A stretch of DNA of 64,000 nt, taken from positions 3,618,485 through 3,682,484 of the forward strand of contig NW_015622542.1 of assembly GCF_000835495.1 (NCBI RefSeq), in the 5' to 3' direction. This document shows, piece by piece, positions 1 to 11,260 of the stretch. Position numbers and translations under genes: made by a program. Below the pieces are notes generated by a model. The model was not told where the DNA came from. It was given only the letters and a program-made list of their open reading frames with translations, and made no database searches. Position 1 is the stretch's first letter. Each line of letters opens with the position of its first letter. The DNA comes from Cladophialophora immunda (taxonomy: Eukaryota; Ascomycota; Eurotiomycetes; Chaetothyriales; Herpotrichiellaceae).

Positions 1-949
1 AGCAGCTGCGGCGGCGGCGGCGGTAGAGGCGTCAACAGACTTCTTTGGTTCTTTCGACTTGGAGCGGGAAGTTTTGACGGCCGCCGCAACAGGAGCAATT
101 GCGGGTTTGGCTAGAGCTGCATTAGCTTATAATCATGCGTGGAGACAACGGAACTGCAGAAACAGTGACGTATATCAACCTACCATATTCCTCGACGTTC
201 TTCTTATAGCTCTCGCGTCCAGTGACATCTTCTTTCAGGCTCTTTCCCTCTTCGATTGTCTTCTCAAGAGCAGCAATCCAGCTGTCCCGTTCCTTGGCGG
301 ATGATGCCTCAAACCGATGGACGTGAGCACCGGCCTTGAAGGAGAATTGGAAACCTTCTTTGGCAATAGTCGAGGCATCAGACTAGCAATCGTCAATGGA
401 TGTCAACATATTCCCAGACGTGTTGAAACTCACCAGGTTGATGATACCAGCTGGAGTTGCCTTGTCTTCGGCTCGCTTGGAGTAGAAGAGCAGTCCCTTT
501 CCGGTCTCACGTGCCCATGCAGCGTCAGAGTGTTTTGTGTCTGCCTTCTCAGATCGCATGAAATTGGTCAATGACTCGGCGGTGGCCGGCTCTTCTTGGA
601 ACCAGAAGTAGTGCTTGCTGAAGATGAATTTCCTGCAATCCAGTCAGTCCCCTTTCGTCACTCCAAATCGATCATATGGCTAGCAAGCATACTTGAAGAA
701 AGTCGGCTCCTTGTACCCCAACACGCCCTCTGAAGCAGGGGTAATCTCGGCAGCCGGTTCATCCTTTTTGACCTCCTCCGGTGCAGCGGGAGCGGGCTCT
801 TCAGCAACAGCAGGTGTAGCCTCAGTGGTCTCGGCAGGAGCAGCAGCAGTCTCCGTGGCTTCGGCCGTGGTCTCTGGTTGTTCGGCGGCAACCTTTGTAG
901 GCTCGACGACCGGTGTCTCTTCGACGGGCTTGGGAGCTTCGACAGACAT
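1..949 (-). CDS. PH-domain protein, Mug6-like (C-terminus cut by window edge)
   Basis: Four exons are readable on the minus strand: 949-693, 632-434, 382-184 and 110-1. The three introns have GTATGC, GTGAGT and GTAGGT donors and AG acceptors, and the frame is kept across all junctions. The N-terminus (about residues 1-75) is a low-complexity stretch rich in Ala, Pro, Glu and Thr. A pleckstrin-homology-like core follows, with FIFSKHYFWFQ, GKGLLFYSKR and a last helix containing SWIAALEKTIEEGKSL. This resembles the fungal family annotated as meiotic expression up-regulated protein 6 (PH_6). After the PH core come a Lys/Ser-rich stretch and a poly-Ala run that continues past base 1. Binding to phosphoinositides or proteins at membranes is inferred from the fold only. 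The exon structure is firm; the name is family-level. Confidence 0.8.
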
Positions 950-3900
950 GGTGCTGGAGTGGGAAGAGGAAGAATGTTACGGATGTGAGACTAGGAGGTG
1001 CTTGTGGAAGACAGTAACAACTTGAAGGAGGAAGGAGGGAACGTCAAGAAGAATACTTCAGAGCGAGAATAAGTTGTCTGAAGAATAAGTGGATATGGAG
1101 GGTCTGGTCCAAGGGAGAAATTGACAATGACAATCAAGGACCACGAGGCTTTGGGCCGGCAGTCACGTTTCAGGGAAGGGATTGATGAAGAAGTAGTCGC
1201 AGGAGATTTGAAGAGGACCAAATTTGTATGAGAAGTAGGAAGGGATTGGTTTCCAGGAAAGATGAAGGGAGCGAGATTGAGAGCGGGCAGGCAAGAGGAG
1301 TGGTGTGAGATGGGATGCGTCTAGTTTTTGTCTTGTCTTTATCGCTCCAGTTCGATTTGTTTGGGGCTGGTAACGGGCTCTCTTGGGCGGCTCCAGTCAC
1401 GAAGGCTGCACAGGGCGTTTACCGGGCAAGGAGATTTGAAGGCGCCCCTAGGCAACGCGCTACCACGGCCGACCCCACCGGTGCTCGCCCTTTAACCAAC
1501 ACTAGCCCACCAGGCCCAGGTTGCTCTGAATAATTTGGTGGAGAAACCTGTAGCCTTCCCTAGCCCCTCCCGCGCTAGCCTGCGCAATAGCCTTAGCACT
1601 GACCTGCGGGTAGCCCCTCGCCATTTCTGCTGCCGCCCACATGTCTCCCAGGAAACAAAATCACATCGAACGTTTTCCGATGAATCGATTCACGACGGTT
1701 TTTCATTAGTGACCACGCCTCGATATACGATACGAACATGCGCTGGGAGGTCGTCCCGAGCAGCGCACTCTACCGGTCGATGAAAGTTTCACCACTGCAG
1801 TCAGCAGGGAGGACGGCCATTGACATGGCTCTCGCAACGCAGTCCACGCCTCTTTTCTGACGCCAAGGGGGCCTCCTGCAGCAACCTCAGGCTCAGGCAC
1901 CAAGTCACTCAGGGCTGTGCGAACTTTGTGTGGGAAGCGGTCCGAAGTCTTTCAGGCGACAGGGCGCGTTTTGACAGATGCCATAATACGTCTTGCCACG
2001 AGGTGCACCCACCCACTCACCGATCAGCTTATCCCTCCACGAAAAAAGGTCTATTTGGACCATGGGACGAGGAAGACACGGTCCAAGAACCCACGATATC
2101 ATATTCCTTTGGAGGCTTCACCGTGCTCGACTTTCCTTCGATGGCATCCACAATAAAGCAAGGGAATGGGACTGTACGTGTGACTCACAACAGGATCTCC
2201 GATGGCCTTGGCCTCTGAGGGGACAAGATATCACCATATCACTGGGGAAAAAAAGGTCGTTGGTCATGCGACCATCAACCGGCACCAGCTGGCCACCTGC
2301 AGAAATGACGTGCCTTGTGCAGTCGTCACATGCCCTGGACGAATCCTGGAATAAGTCCTCGCATCGGTGGCCGATCCGACCCCCTCTTTGATAGTTGCAG
2401 AATGCAAGTCCATGACTGTAAGAACTGTTCCATATCCTTCCATCAGCAGGAACCTGACAACGGGGATTGGTGGCGGACATCTGAGCAAAATGTGCCCTCT
2501 CTGCTCTTCTCTGCCTATCCCGAAAACCCGAGGCAGATAGCTCCAAAGGAGATCAATCTAGCGCAAAGGCTCGTCAGCTCGCCTTGCGCTCCGGGTGCAG
2601 TATCACACAGCGCCAGGTGAGACCTCAACTTTCTCGTTCAATCATCACCAGCACAGAATGGCCCTTCTCTTACGGTCCTGCCACATTGCCGCCGGCGTGA
2701 CTTATGCATCGCTCTTCTTCCAGCCGGCTGTCATGTCCATGCTATCGTCTCGCGGGATTAACTGCGACCGGTGTTATCGCTCATTGATGCGCGGCCATGG
2801 AGGTATGCCTGCAATGGAGCAGCTTTGGTGTCGATCTCGATATCTTGGGGAGACTTCGAAAAAAAGCCCCGGGCCAGATCACCAATCAATCAAGCTGGCG
2901 GGGCTTAAGTCGTGCAGGTCTTGCAATTTCGAAACCATCTCCACCACTGCAAAGGAACGGCGCGAATTGGTCTCCATCCAGTAGGTTCCCCTCAGGGGGA
3001 TCCAGGTCCAAACCTGAAACAGGCTGGATATACGGAACACCCCAAGTTGCATGCACTTCGATCAGCACATGCACACTTTGCGATGGAACGATACCTGTGT
3101 ACGGAGTAGTACCTAGTTCATCCTCGCTGGGTGCTTGTCCGAGTTCTTCAATCCCCTTAGTCCAGGAGAGTCCAGGAGAGCCCGACTAATACCAGAGCCA
3201 TCTGCCCACGGAGTTTCAAGACACGACAACCGGACGCCCGAAAAGGCACCCTTTCTTTTTCATTCATTAACTACTCTCCGATCGAGATTCGAGACACACC
3301 CGGTGTTGGTATGGGGGGGAGATCCCCCAAATTTCGCCTAAAACGGCTGCAGAACATGTCTCCCAAAGGAGCGCTAGTCGGTTGGTCCAAGCTGAGACCT
3401 GCTCGCCACGAATCCCATCATTCCCTGGAACGCGCCACCTATAGTACCTACACTGACTGACCTGTGCTGCGGACTCGTTGCGACATGATTCTGAGCGGCA
3501 CGATTTGACGTCTCTTCGCGAGGTCGCTCACTCACTCACTCACTCAAGCAACGGATACGTTGGTACTCATTGGCCCTCGTACATGTTTCCACTCCACTCC
3601 ACCACGATTCACTAAGTTCCTGTGTAGGAAAAAAAAAAAATTTAAAAAATTCGACGGGAATGAGGAGCCAGCCCATGGCCCACAACTCCCGTCGAGGCCA
3701 GCCCATGGCCCGCTGGGGGCCGCCGCGCATCTAACCGATGAGGATCCGGGTCTCACTAATACAGAGTACTACTCGTACGAGGCCCCATCAATCTTCAAAC
3801 CCGGGGGGGCGGTCGCTTTCGCTAGGTACGAGCACCTTCGAGTAGTGCGAGGAGGAGGTAGAGGTGCACAGGACGGAGTAGTGGACAACCACACCACACC

Positions 3901-4493
3901 CGCGCGGCTCAATGGGGACTCGAGACTCGAAGCAGCATTAATCACCGAGGTCAGTGCACGTTATCACACGGCCTTAGTCGAAGCGGGTATATCAGCGACT
4001 CGAAAAGCGACGGTCCGGCGGGTTATTAAAAAGGCGCCAGTCCTTGTGAAATACCACCTCCGTCAAAACGGATGGAAATCTCGAAACAATAATAGAGAGA
4101 CAATGGAGACCGAGGTGGTTGTTGTGAGTACTCCGTACTCTACAGGCAGAGACCCAAATACCATTACCATTACAACACTTTTGAGCAAGATCGTGCTCTT
4201 GTCTCGGCCAACACCAAAATGACCATGTTTATACGGGGTACTCGGTACAGATTCTCGATGTCTGCCGCACTGTAAACGATGTCCTGTCGACCTGTAGTTC
4301 TTCCCGAACAAGGGAGTCATGCGCAGTTCGATGAATACCAACAGCGCCATTTCGCTTCCAAACACACAAAAGCGCGAGGCTGTTCATCACCCAACGCTTG
4401 CTGACTTTTGTCTTCCTTTCCTTACTCCGTACAGGCTGCCACTCCGAATATGTACTGTGGAAGCCTCGCTAAGCAAATCACAAATGCCCTCCT
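950..4493. other. Long gene-poor intergenic stretch
   Basis: This 3.5 kb lies upstream of the PH gene and downstream of the SulP/cNMP gene. I find no reading frame with recognisable protein character and no tRNA-like fold. It holds three exact TACTCCGTA/TACGGAGTA motifs (3100-3108, 4129-4137, 4423-4431), a short ACTC run near 3527-3546, an A/T box at about 3629-3650, and a G-run/C-run hairpin at 3312-3329. The longest frame (3560-4222, plus) contains the A/T box and is probably spurious. Confidence 0.6.
3667..3711. repeat. Two copies of a 15-nt repeat beside an A/T box
   Basis: GCCAGCCCATGGCCC occurs at 3667-3681 and again at 3697-3711, exactly 30 nt apart. The pair lies directly after an A-run/TTTAAAAAATT box at about 3629-3650. 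No function is assigned. Confidence 0.7.
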
Positions 4494-7400
4494 TCAGCCT
4501 GCCGTGGTCAGGACATATGAAGTCACAGCCTCCATCCTTTCCTTGGTCAATTTCAAACTGATCACGAGCAGTTCCTCGGCCATATCCGGATCTCGTGCCT
4601 GCATATCATGCCATCGCTTCGTATCTAGTCTCCAAGTAACACAATCCTTCTCGGCCACCATCGTGGCAGTCCGCGGTGTCTGGGAGAAAAATGGCAGCTC
4701 TCCGCATGGGCGCCCAGATACGATCAGCTCCGAGTACTTGCCCTGTGGCCAATCGTAATCACAGCGCAGAATGCCTTCTTCAAGCATATAGAAGCCGTCT
4801 GGAGGATCTCCAACCTTGAACAACACCGACCCTTTGGGATATACGACCCTTTCAAAGTATTTCATGGCACGGTACCAAAAGTCCTCGTTCTTGTCGGAGA
4901 GATCGGCAAAGATTTGCAGCATCAAGGGAAGAGGTTGCTTGAAAGATTGCCACTTAGCCAAGCTGGACGTGTCCTCGTCCAGAGTAGTCTGAGCGACTTG
5001 GTGGAGATGAGTCCGTCTAGGGGAGCTGCCCATGAATTCTGCCTTGTACGAGGACGAAAGCTCTTGAGCCCGACTTCGAGGCATGTCAAGGTGCCCGCCT
5101 ATCCGCCTCGGGCGGCGCTGCTCTTGTTGACGATACAAGGCGGTCAACAGTTTATTCTCGCAGTGTTCCAGTGCCACATTGAGATCAGGGAAGATCTGGA
5201 CGTTTGAGTCTGCCGCAAACAACCCCACATTGCGAAGAGCTTGTCCAACCTCGCCATCAACGTCCAAGTTGCTCACGATAAGCTCGACACCGCGCTTCTG
5301 CAGAAGACGGTTGATTCTGGTGAACGCCTCTGCCGCAGAGAAATCAATGCCGTTGATCTGAGCCATGTCCAAGATGAGGAACCTCAGAGGCCGGTCCCTA
5401 AAGGCATCTTCCTCCAGAAGAGCTCGAATTCGGTTCTCAACCCCAACAATCGTCCCAAAGAATAAATACCCAGCCAGCCGGAGGAGAAAGATCTGTTTGC
5501 CTGTCTCCCGCAGGAACTTAAGCTGAACTGGCGGTCGTCGGACGAGAGACCTGGCGACTTGCCCCGAGTATGTTGCTCTGATGGCAGTTCTTCGAGACGT
5601 TTGCACAACAAAGCTCAAAGCAGCGAGCAAAATGCCAACCAGGATCCCAATCACGAAATCCCACACTCCCATCGTGACGACAATGATTAGGATAGTGGCA
5701 TATTCAAGTTTGTGTACTTTGCCCCAGGTGCCGACAAGAGCTTCTTCCAGCAGCTCTATGCCCAGGAGGAAAATCAGGGCCCCAACGACCATAATGGGAA
5801 TATAACCAATAATAGCCGGACCAGCCAAGAGGATGCCGACAGTGCAGGCTGCCAGCAGCAGCCCTGCGAGACGGTCATTGCCCCCGCTGTCCATAAAGAG
5901 AAGACTGTTGGTATAGACAAGATAGTTCTGCACACTTCCGAAGAGACCACTGAGGCAGTTCGAGACACCGTGCGCGACCAACTCTCGGTCGACGCTCAAG
6001 TTATCCTCGCCGGTAGAAATACCCAGAGCGGGCACGTTGATGGGGACATGCAAGACGCCGAAAAACGTCAGAGCAAACATGGCCGGGATGGTGTCCGCAA
6101 GAGCTCCCCAATGGACCGCATTGAAGTCGTACAGCGTGTAGAAGTGGTACCACGGGTTCCCGGCCGGTGGTGGATCGAAAACCCAGCCTCCGGTGTGCAG
6201 GGTCTCCATTGATATGCCCAAGGCGGACTTGAAGAAGTAGAAAATGGCAGCGACAGACAGAAAGTAGCCGCCGACCAACAGATTTGATTTTACAAAGCGT
6301 TGTACAATGAGTAAAGTGATGGCAAGTAATAACGGCACGGTCCACAAGGCGATTGTGTCGCTCCGGAACAGCTGCTTGAGGGTGCCAAGGTTATACTCCA
6401 GATTCCCAGGTAATCGAGCAGAGACTTCGATGCCGGTTGCAACAAGAAACCAGCCGACGCCTCCAATACAGCCGATGAGAATATGGCGCGGGAAGAAGCC
6501 AATCAGCGATCCTAGCTTGCAAGCTCCCATGAGGAAGAACACCACTCCGGTCAAGATAGAACTGATGGCAAAGGATAGTATCGTGGTGGCAAGGACAGCC
6601 TTGGGGTTCTGATCCCCCACCTTCTGGAGTATCGTAAAAGCCATCTTATGGAAAAAGGGGACAACCTCGATCATTTCGGACCCAATGCCGCCTCTGAATA
6701 TTGAGCCGCCAGAAGAATAGACGACCTGGGCCACAATAGTGCTGACGTAGAACATGGCGATCCCGTCCGAGCCCAGACCCTCAAAGATTTCATTTCCCAG
6801 CGGGAACAAGATCATGCCGTAGGAGAGAGCATCCAGGATGTTGAGGAGCAGACCGAGAAAGACAGCTGGAAGGAGACTGACTGGGTGGACGATTGCTTCC
6901 CGGTAAATGGCACGGGCACTCCACGTCTTGGGATGTGAGAGTGTATAACAGCATGAACGCACTCTTCTCGCGGAGTCTCTGCATTTCTGGATGATACCAC
7001 CCTTGTCCGAACCATACTGACGCTCAACATCCACATAATGGCCGTACTTTGTGGGTTCTGTCCGCCGGTCACCAATGAGGGCTGTATACTCGTCTGCCTG
7101 ACTAGCCTCCGGCCTGCTCGATGACGCAGGACGATGCGATGTTGTCTTATCGACATCATTCAGGTGTTGATGACGGTCCTCCTCTTGCCCCATAGAATTT
7201 TGTATCATTGCAGTCAACTCGGAGACGGCTGGATCACCAGGATGGTCATGGTCCGAACTTGCTGGAGTTACTGGCTCCGAAACTTCTTCGATAACTTCAG
7301 GGTAACCATCATCGGAAGCAGCTGAAGAAGTCGGCGGAGAGGTTCCAAGGTGGGAGGCGTTCTCAGAAAGAGCAAACGCAGCGAGCTCTGCAGTCTGATC

Positions 7401-7685
7401 TCTGAGGCCAGCGGAAGAAGAATACTGAGCTGGATCTAGCTGGCCATGGAACGAACGGACATAGAAAGACCTGGCGGGAGTCTTCTCTGCGGCTTGACTG
7501 GACGAGGAGCTGGCTCGAGGGCGCTCAACCCAAGGACGGTCGGAAACGGCTAAGGGACTGCTCTCTTCAATGCCCTGATCACTGTGGGATCTTTTCAAAG
7601 GAGAGCTGGGCATCGGAGCTGGTCGGCTCTTTGAGAAGTTGGAACTATGCCGGGCATGCTGTTTGCTCGAAGAGGTCGTCGACAT
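4494..7685 (-). CDS. SulP-family transporter with STAS and cyclic-nucleotide-binding domains (Vsb1-like)
   Basis: A single exon of 1063 aa with an ATG start. Residues 1 to about 260 are a Ser/Pro-rich, probably cytosolic tail. From about residue 268 a SulP-type membrane domain runs through roughly ten to twelve hydrophobic segments. It is followed by a STAS domain at about 730-820 (LRFLILDMAQINGIDFSAAE) and a C-terminal cNMP-binding fold at about 940-1063. That fold has a phosphate-binding-cassette-like GELPFFSQTPRTATM. The architecture matches yeast YGR125W/Vsb1, known as a vacuolar protein needed for basic amino-acid storage, and its filamentous orthologues often annotated as sulfate permeases. 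Vacuolar localisation and arginine storage are therefore family inference, and true sulfate transport is doubtful. No frameshift is seen. Confidence 0.9.
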   Translation of the reverse strand: MSTTSSSKQHARHSSNFSKSRPAPMPSSPLKRSHSDQGIEESSPLAVSDRPWVERPRASSSSSQAAEKTPARSFYVRSFHGQLDPAQYSSSAGLRDQTAELAAFALSENASHLGTSPPTSSAASDDGYPEVIEEVSEPVTPASSDHDHPGDPAVSELTAMIQNSMGQEEDRHQHLNDVDKTTSHRPASSSRPEASQADEYTALIGDRRTEPTKYGHYVDVERQYGSDKGGIIQKCRDSARRVRSCCYTLSHPKTWSARAIYREAIVHPVSLLPAVFLGLLLNILDALSYGMILFPLGNEIFEGLGSDGIAMFYVSTIVAQVVYSSGGSIFRGGIGSEMIEVVPFFHKMAFTILQKVGDQNPKAVLATTILSFAISSILTGVVFFLMGACKLGSLIGFFPRHILIGCIGGVGWFLVATGIEVSARLPGNLEYNLGTLKQLFRSDTIALWTVPLLLAITLLIVQRFVKSNLLVGGYFLSVAAIFYFFKSALGISMETLHTGGWVFDPPPAGNPWYHFYTLYDFNAVHWGALADTIPAMFALTFFGVLHVPINVPALGISTGEDNLSVDRELVAHGVSNCLSGLFGSVQNYLVYTNSLLFMDSGGNDRLAGLLLAACTVGILLAGPAIIGYIPIMVVGALIFLLGIELLEEALVGTWGKVHKLEYATILIIVVTMGVWDFVIGILVGILLAALSFVVQTSRRTAIRATYSGQVARSLVRRPPVQLKFLRETGKQIFLLRLAGYLFFGTIVGVENRIRALLEEDAFRDRPLRFLILDMAQINGIDFSAAEAFTRINRLLQKRGVELIVSNLDVDGEVGQALRNVGLFAADSNVQIFPDLNVALEHCENKLLTALYRQQEQRRPRRIGGHLDMPRSRAQELSSSYKAEFMGSSPRRTHLHQVAQTTLDEDTSSLAKWQSFKQPLPLMLQIFADLSDKNEDFWYRAMKYFERVVYPKGSVLFKVGDPPDGFYMLEEGILRCDYDWPQGKYSELIVSGRPCGELPFFSQTPRTATMVAEKDCVTWRLDTKRWHDMQARDPDMAEELLVISLKLTKERMEAVTSYVLTTAG

Positions 7686-8851
7686 TTTAGCTGCTCATGA
7701 GGATATCATGTTGTCCCGCACTTCACATGCAAACTCCACTACTAGTGCCCGGCTCTTTCCAAAAGGATAGCATGCACAAGGGGCCTTGGGCCTGAGGCAG
7801 GGATGCTATGCTAATTCGCGAGTACTAGTCGGTAGCCTGTAGTCTTCCCTCGTGTGACGCGAGACCGTCTGGGAATGAGGAATATAGAGCGGGACAAATA
7901 AGGTCGACCCGAGGGTAAAAGGCGGACACCGTGAGCAAGATGCAGTTCTTGTCGACGCAAGCTCGCTCCTCGTGTTGCAGGTGGACGTTACCGTGTGGAT
8001 TCCTGTGGACTTGACTCGGGAGCGGCCTTGCAGGCTTGTCCTGGTACAAACTGGCTCTTGCAACTTAATCCATCTTAACCATGTCAGCTGCTGAAAGTAA
8101 AAAATTTTTCTTCTCCCTCCAAAAATTTTCCTTCTTACAGGACAGTGGAGACGGAGGCAAGAGAGCATGGCGGGGCTGACGACGAGGATCAGGGCTCGGT
8201 TCAAGGAGGCTTGCGAAGCTAGTGGCGGAAGATGCTGAAAGTCGTGAAGAGTTTGATGCCCTTTGTAGAGAAGCCAAGCTAAAAGAAGCCAGCAACAGCA
8301 GCTGGATCCATCTGCTAGCCCACCGAGAATGTTCAAGATGCGTGAGGAGTAAAACCAGTGCCCTCGAATAGTAGTAGACAGAAGCACGTCGGGCATGGTG
8401 GCAGTTGCAAGCGAAGAAATTGGCAGTGGACGAACACTGGAGGCGGCATATTCCCCGCCATTGCTGGTACAAGCTATTGGATGCTTAACCAGGGCGCCAT
8501 CCCTGTAAAAACCCCCTCTTTGTGCCTGGCGGGCTCCCCCTCTTTTAACTGGGCAAAGTTCAATAGGCACATGTTGTAATACTCGGAGGGAGACAGAGGT
8601 GACATGCACATCATTCGTCTATTTTTCCTTATCATGATCCTCACCTGACCCCAACGGCCAACGTCTTCCACCTCGCCTAGGGGAAAGGACTGGACTAAAA
8701 CCAACCCCTCTATACTCTTCTTGTCATGCCCTGATGTATGTTGTGACGTCCTGCAAATATCTTGCATCTCCAAGCAGGAGCTACTCCAACATCATACGAG
8801 AAAAAGTCACATCAAGTTAGACTTCCCTCCTCTAAACCTCCGCGTGCCCCG
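7686..8851. other. Intergenic: promoter side of the SulP/cNMP gene, 3' side of ClC
   Basis: No convincing gene. A long minus-strand open frame (7806-8609) has no ATG near its 5' end, and its translation is rich in Cys, Arg and Ser like random intergenic DNA. The A/T boxes at 8099-8130 are listed separately. Confidence 0.5.
8099..8130. promoter_or_regulatory. Paired A/T boxes (RRPE-like)
   Basis: AAAAAATTTTTC at 8099-8110 and AAAAATTTTC at 8121-8130 are separated by a pyrimidine stretch. They lie about 415-445 nt upstream of the SulP/cNMP start codon. The form resembles yeast RRPE boxes, but the neighbouring genes are not ribosome-biogenesis genes, so the role is open. Confidence 0.3.
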
Positions 8852-11260
8852 TCAATGCTTCAAACCTTCCAGCCAAACCACCAACCTCTTCTTGATGATC
8901 ACTCCCACAAGCCGTCCGCTCCCCTCTTCCGTGACGCACAAATGCCTGAGGCCTAGCTTGCTGAACATCTCCACCACAAACTCCATCGGGGCTTTGGCAC
9001 AGATCGTCAATGGTGTCCGGTCGATGAACGGTGATAGATCAAGCTCCCCCTCGTGCTCCATTGGTACTTGTGCAGTAGGTAGCGGAGGCAGAAGACGAAC
9101 AACGCAGCCTGCGGGGAACGTCTCACCCAGAGTCTCCAACCCAAATTCGAGTTCTCCCTGCGCTAGATAGCCCTGTAGCATAGCTCGTTGGATAAGCACA
9201 AGGCCAGCGTCCATAAGGCCTCGACGGTGCAGCTGGTGCATCTTCTCCGTCAGTAAACCGCGGGGGACAATGCCACTTTCGGGGACGTCGACCGTGATCT
9301 CGCGCATAGTCTGAGGAGGAGGAATCAGCTCCTCAGCAAGATGGGCATCCTGCCGGACTAGCGTCATGGCACTATCCAGGTCGAGGAAGGGATGCCCTAG
9401 GACTGTCTGTGCCAGATCGTACACGCCCTCGCCCTCCAGAGCATCTGCCACCCATTTGGCAACCATGATGCCGATCATATTTGGCACGATGAACTCTAGT
9501 TCCCCCGTCAACTCGAACATGATGACCGCCAGTGAAATAGTCATTCGACTAACGCCAGCCAGAAAGGAACCAGCACCAACCATGGCAAAAATGCCGGGGG
9601 AGATAGAATGTGCCAAGAAAGGCAGTTGCCCAACAAGCCTGCCGAAGAAGGCTCCGCCATCAAGGGCGGGAATGATGATTCCCGATGGCACTTTGACACC
9701 GAATGTTATAATCGTCAGGACGAGCTTGATGAGCGTTCCATAGGCGAGCCAGCCCAAGTACTTTGACGACGGTGAATCGTGTCCCTCCTGCATACAGACG
9801 TAGGCTGTCCGTGAGCTTGCGTTGCAGTCGACCAGAAGATTCTTGATGATGACGTCGCCAGGTTCTCGAGCCAGAGGGTTGGGATATTGCAAAAGGGCTG
9901 TGGCGAGAACAACCAAGAATACCTCGAGGACCGGATAGTTCTTGATGATGGTGTACTTCCGAAAGCTGCGAGACCACAAGAAATTGGCCTTGCAAAAGAC
10001 GCCTCCAAAGACGCCCCCAGCGGCACCCAAGACCACGAATACAATATAATGATAGGGTCGGTACGTGGTGCCGTAGTTGGTCTCAAAGAGCACAAGCTTG
10101 CCGGTCCCTGTCGGATTGAGAGCCTTGAGGGTCATGGCCGCGAACAGGGAGCAGATGAAGGCTCTCCAAAGCACTTTCCGCGGGAAATACGTCGAGATTT
10201 CTTCATATGCGAACAGCACACCACCAATGGGCGCGCCGAATGCGACCGAGAGACCACTCGAGCAACCAGCAGCCAAAAGCTCGCGGAGCTTGCGACCATT
10301 CCCTCTGTACTTGTGGAATCGGATTCCCACCAGGTATGCAACACAGGTGGAAATGTGGACGAAAGGGCCTTCCTTGCCCAAACACATGCCTGTTGACACG
10401 GCGAAGACTGACCCGACGGCCTTCACGACCAGAACATTGAAGTCCAGGAAGTGCGGAATGACAAAGCCGGATAGAATGGTCTTGATCTCGGGGATGCCGC
10501 TCCCAGCGGCCATGTAGATGGACTTGCCAGTCGCTGTAGGCTTCAGGGTTTCGCGACTGGCTTGATCGCTGTTTTTCTGCATTGGTCCACTGTCTCCGGC
10601 GCCCGGGGCGCTTGCTGGAAGCGCTCTTTTCGTGGTCAACGTGACTGTCCCACTGATGATTCCAAAAAGCAGAGCGAGGCCCACGTAGATTCCAAACCCA
10701 TGCCAATAATTCCCCGTCCAGTACTTCCAGTCCGAGCAGGTCTCACCGCTGTCGGCGAGAGGCGTTAATGGCGATTTCGACGTACAGCACAGGTCTTTAC
10801 TCGCGAATGGATTCTTTTGGCAATATCCCGTCTTCCAGTCGCTGACAGTGGCAACAGCCATGTCCACAAGGAAGGCAACGCATGCCGTTAAAGTGCCAAT
10901 AATTGCAGCTGCAATCCAGCCTTGACACGAGTCAAGGAGCGCCATGAGTCCATTTCGGATGCCCTTTCCACTATGCACGGAACGGTATCTGAACGAGTCT
11001 TTGACCTGTGGGGGGTCAATTTGAGTCAGTCAAGTGCAGCCAGATTCTCCTACCAAGTCATGGAGCCAGTCAATCGTCGTATAATCGTTGTAGGGCAGCC
11101 GTTCTCCCACGGCGGTGTCGCCCAGCGCCTGCTCTTCTTTGCTGATGTGGGACGAGACAACCGAAGCAGCGTCCGCTTCTTCTACAGCAAGGGAGTTGAG
11201 CCTCCTGTCACGAGGGAGGAGATGCGTCCTTTCATCCGGTTGTTCCTCGTCTGCCGCCAT
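8852..11260 (-). CDS. ClC-family chloride channel/exchanger with CBS domains
   Basis: Two exons (11260-11054 and 11005-8852; GTAGGA donor, CAG acceptor) give 786 aa. The short N-terminus contains a dileucine-like RTHLLPRD, then a multi-pass core. Conserved ClC signatures are visible: GSGIPEIK at about residue 237, GKEGPFVHI at about 279 (the gating glutamate), and a VPSGIIIPALDGGAFFGR motif further on. The C-terminus carries two CBS-like segments; the second ends RHLCVTEEGSGRLVGVIIKKR. The gating glutamate and an extracellular-loop Cys cluster fit the ClC-3/4/5 and Gef1 exchanger branch of endomembranes. Exchange of Cl- for H+ and a role in organelle ion balance are inferred. Complete, with no damage seen. 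Confidence 0.92.

Noticed and set aside
3312..3329. TGGGGG...CCCCCA hairpin as a terminator
   Set aside because: Rho-independent terminators do not apply in a fungal nuclear genome, and no gene ends there.
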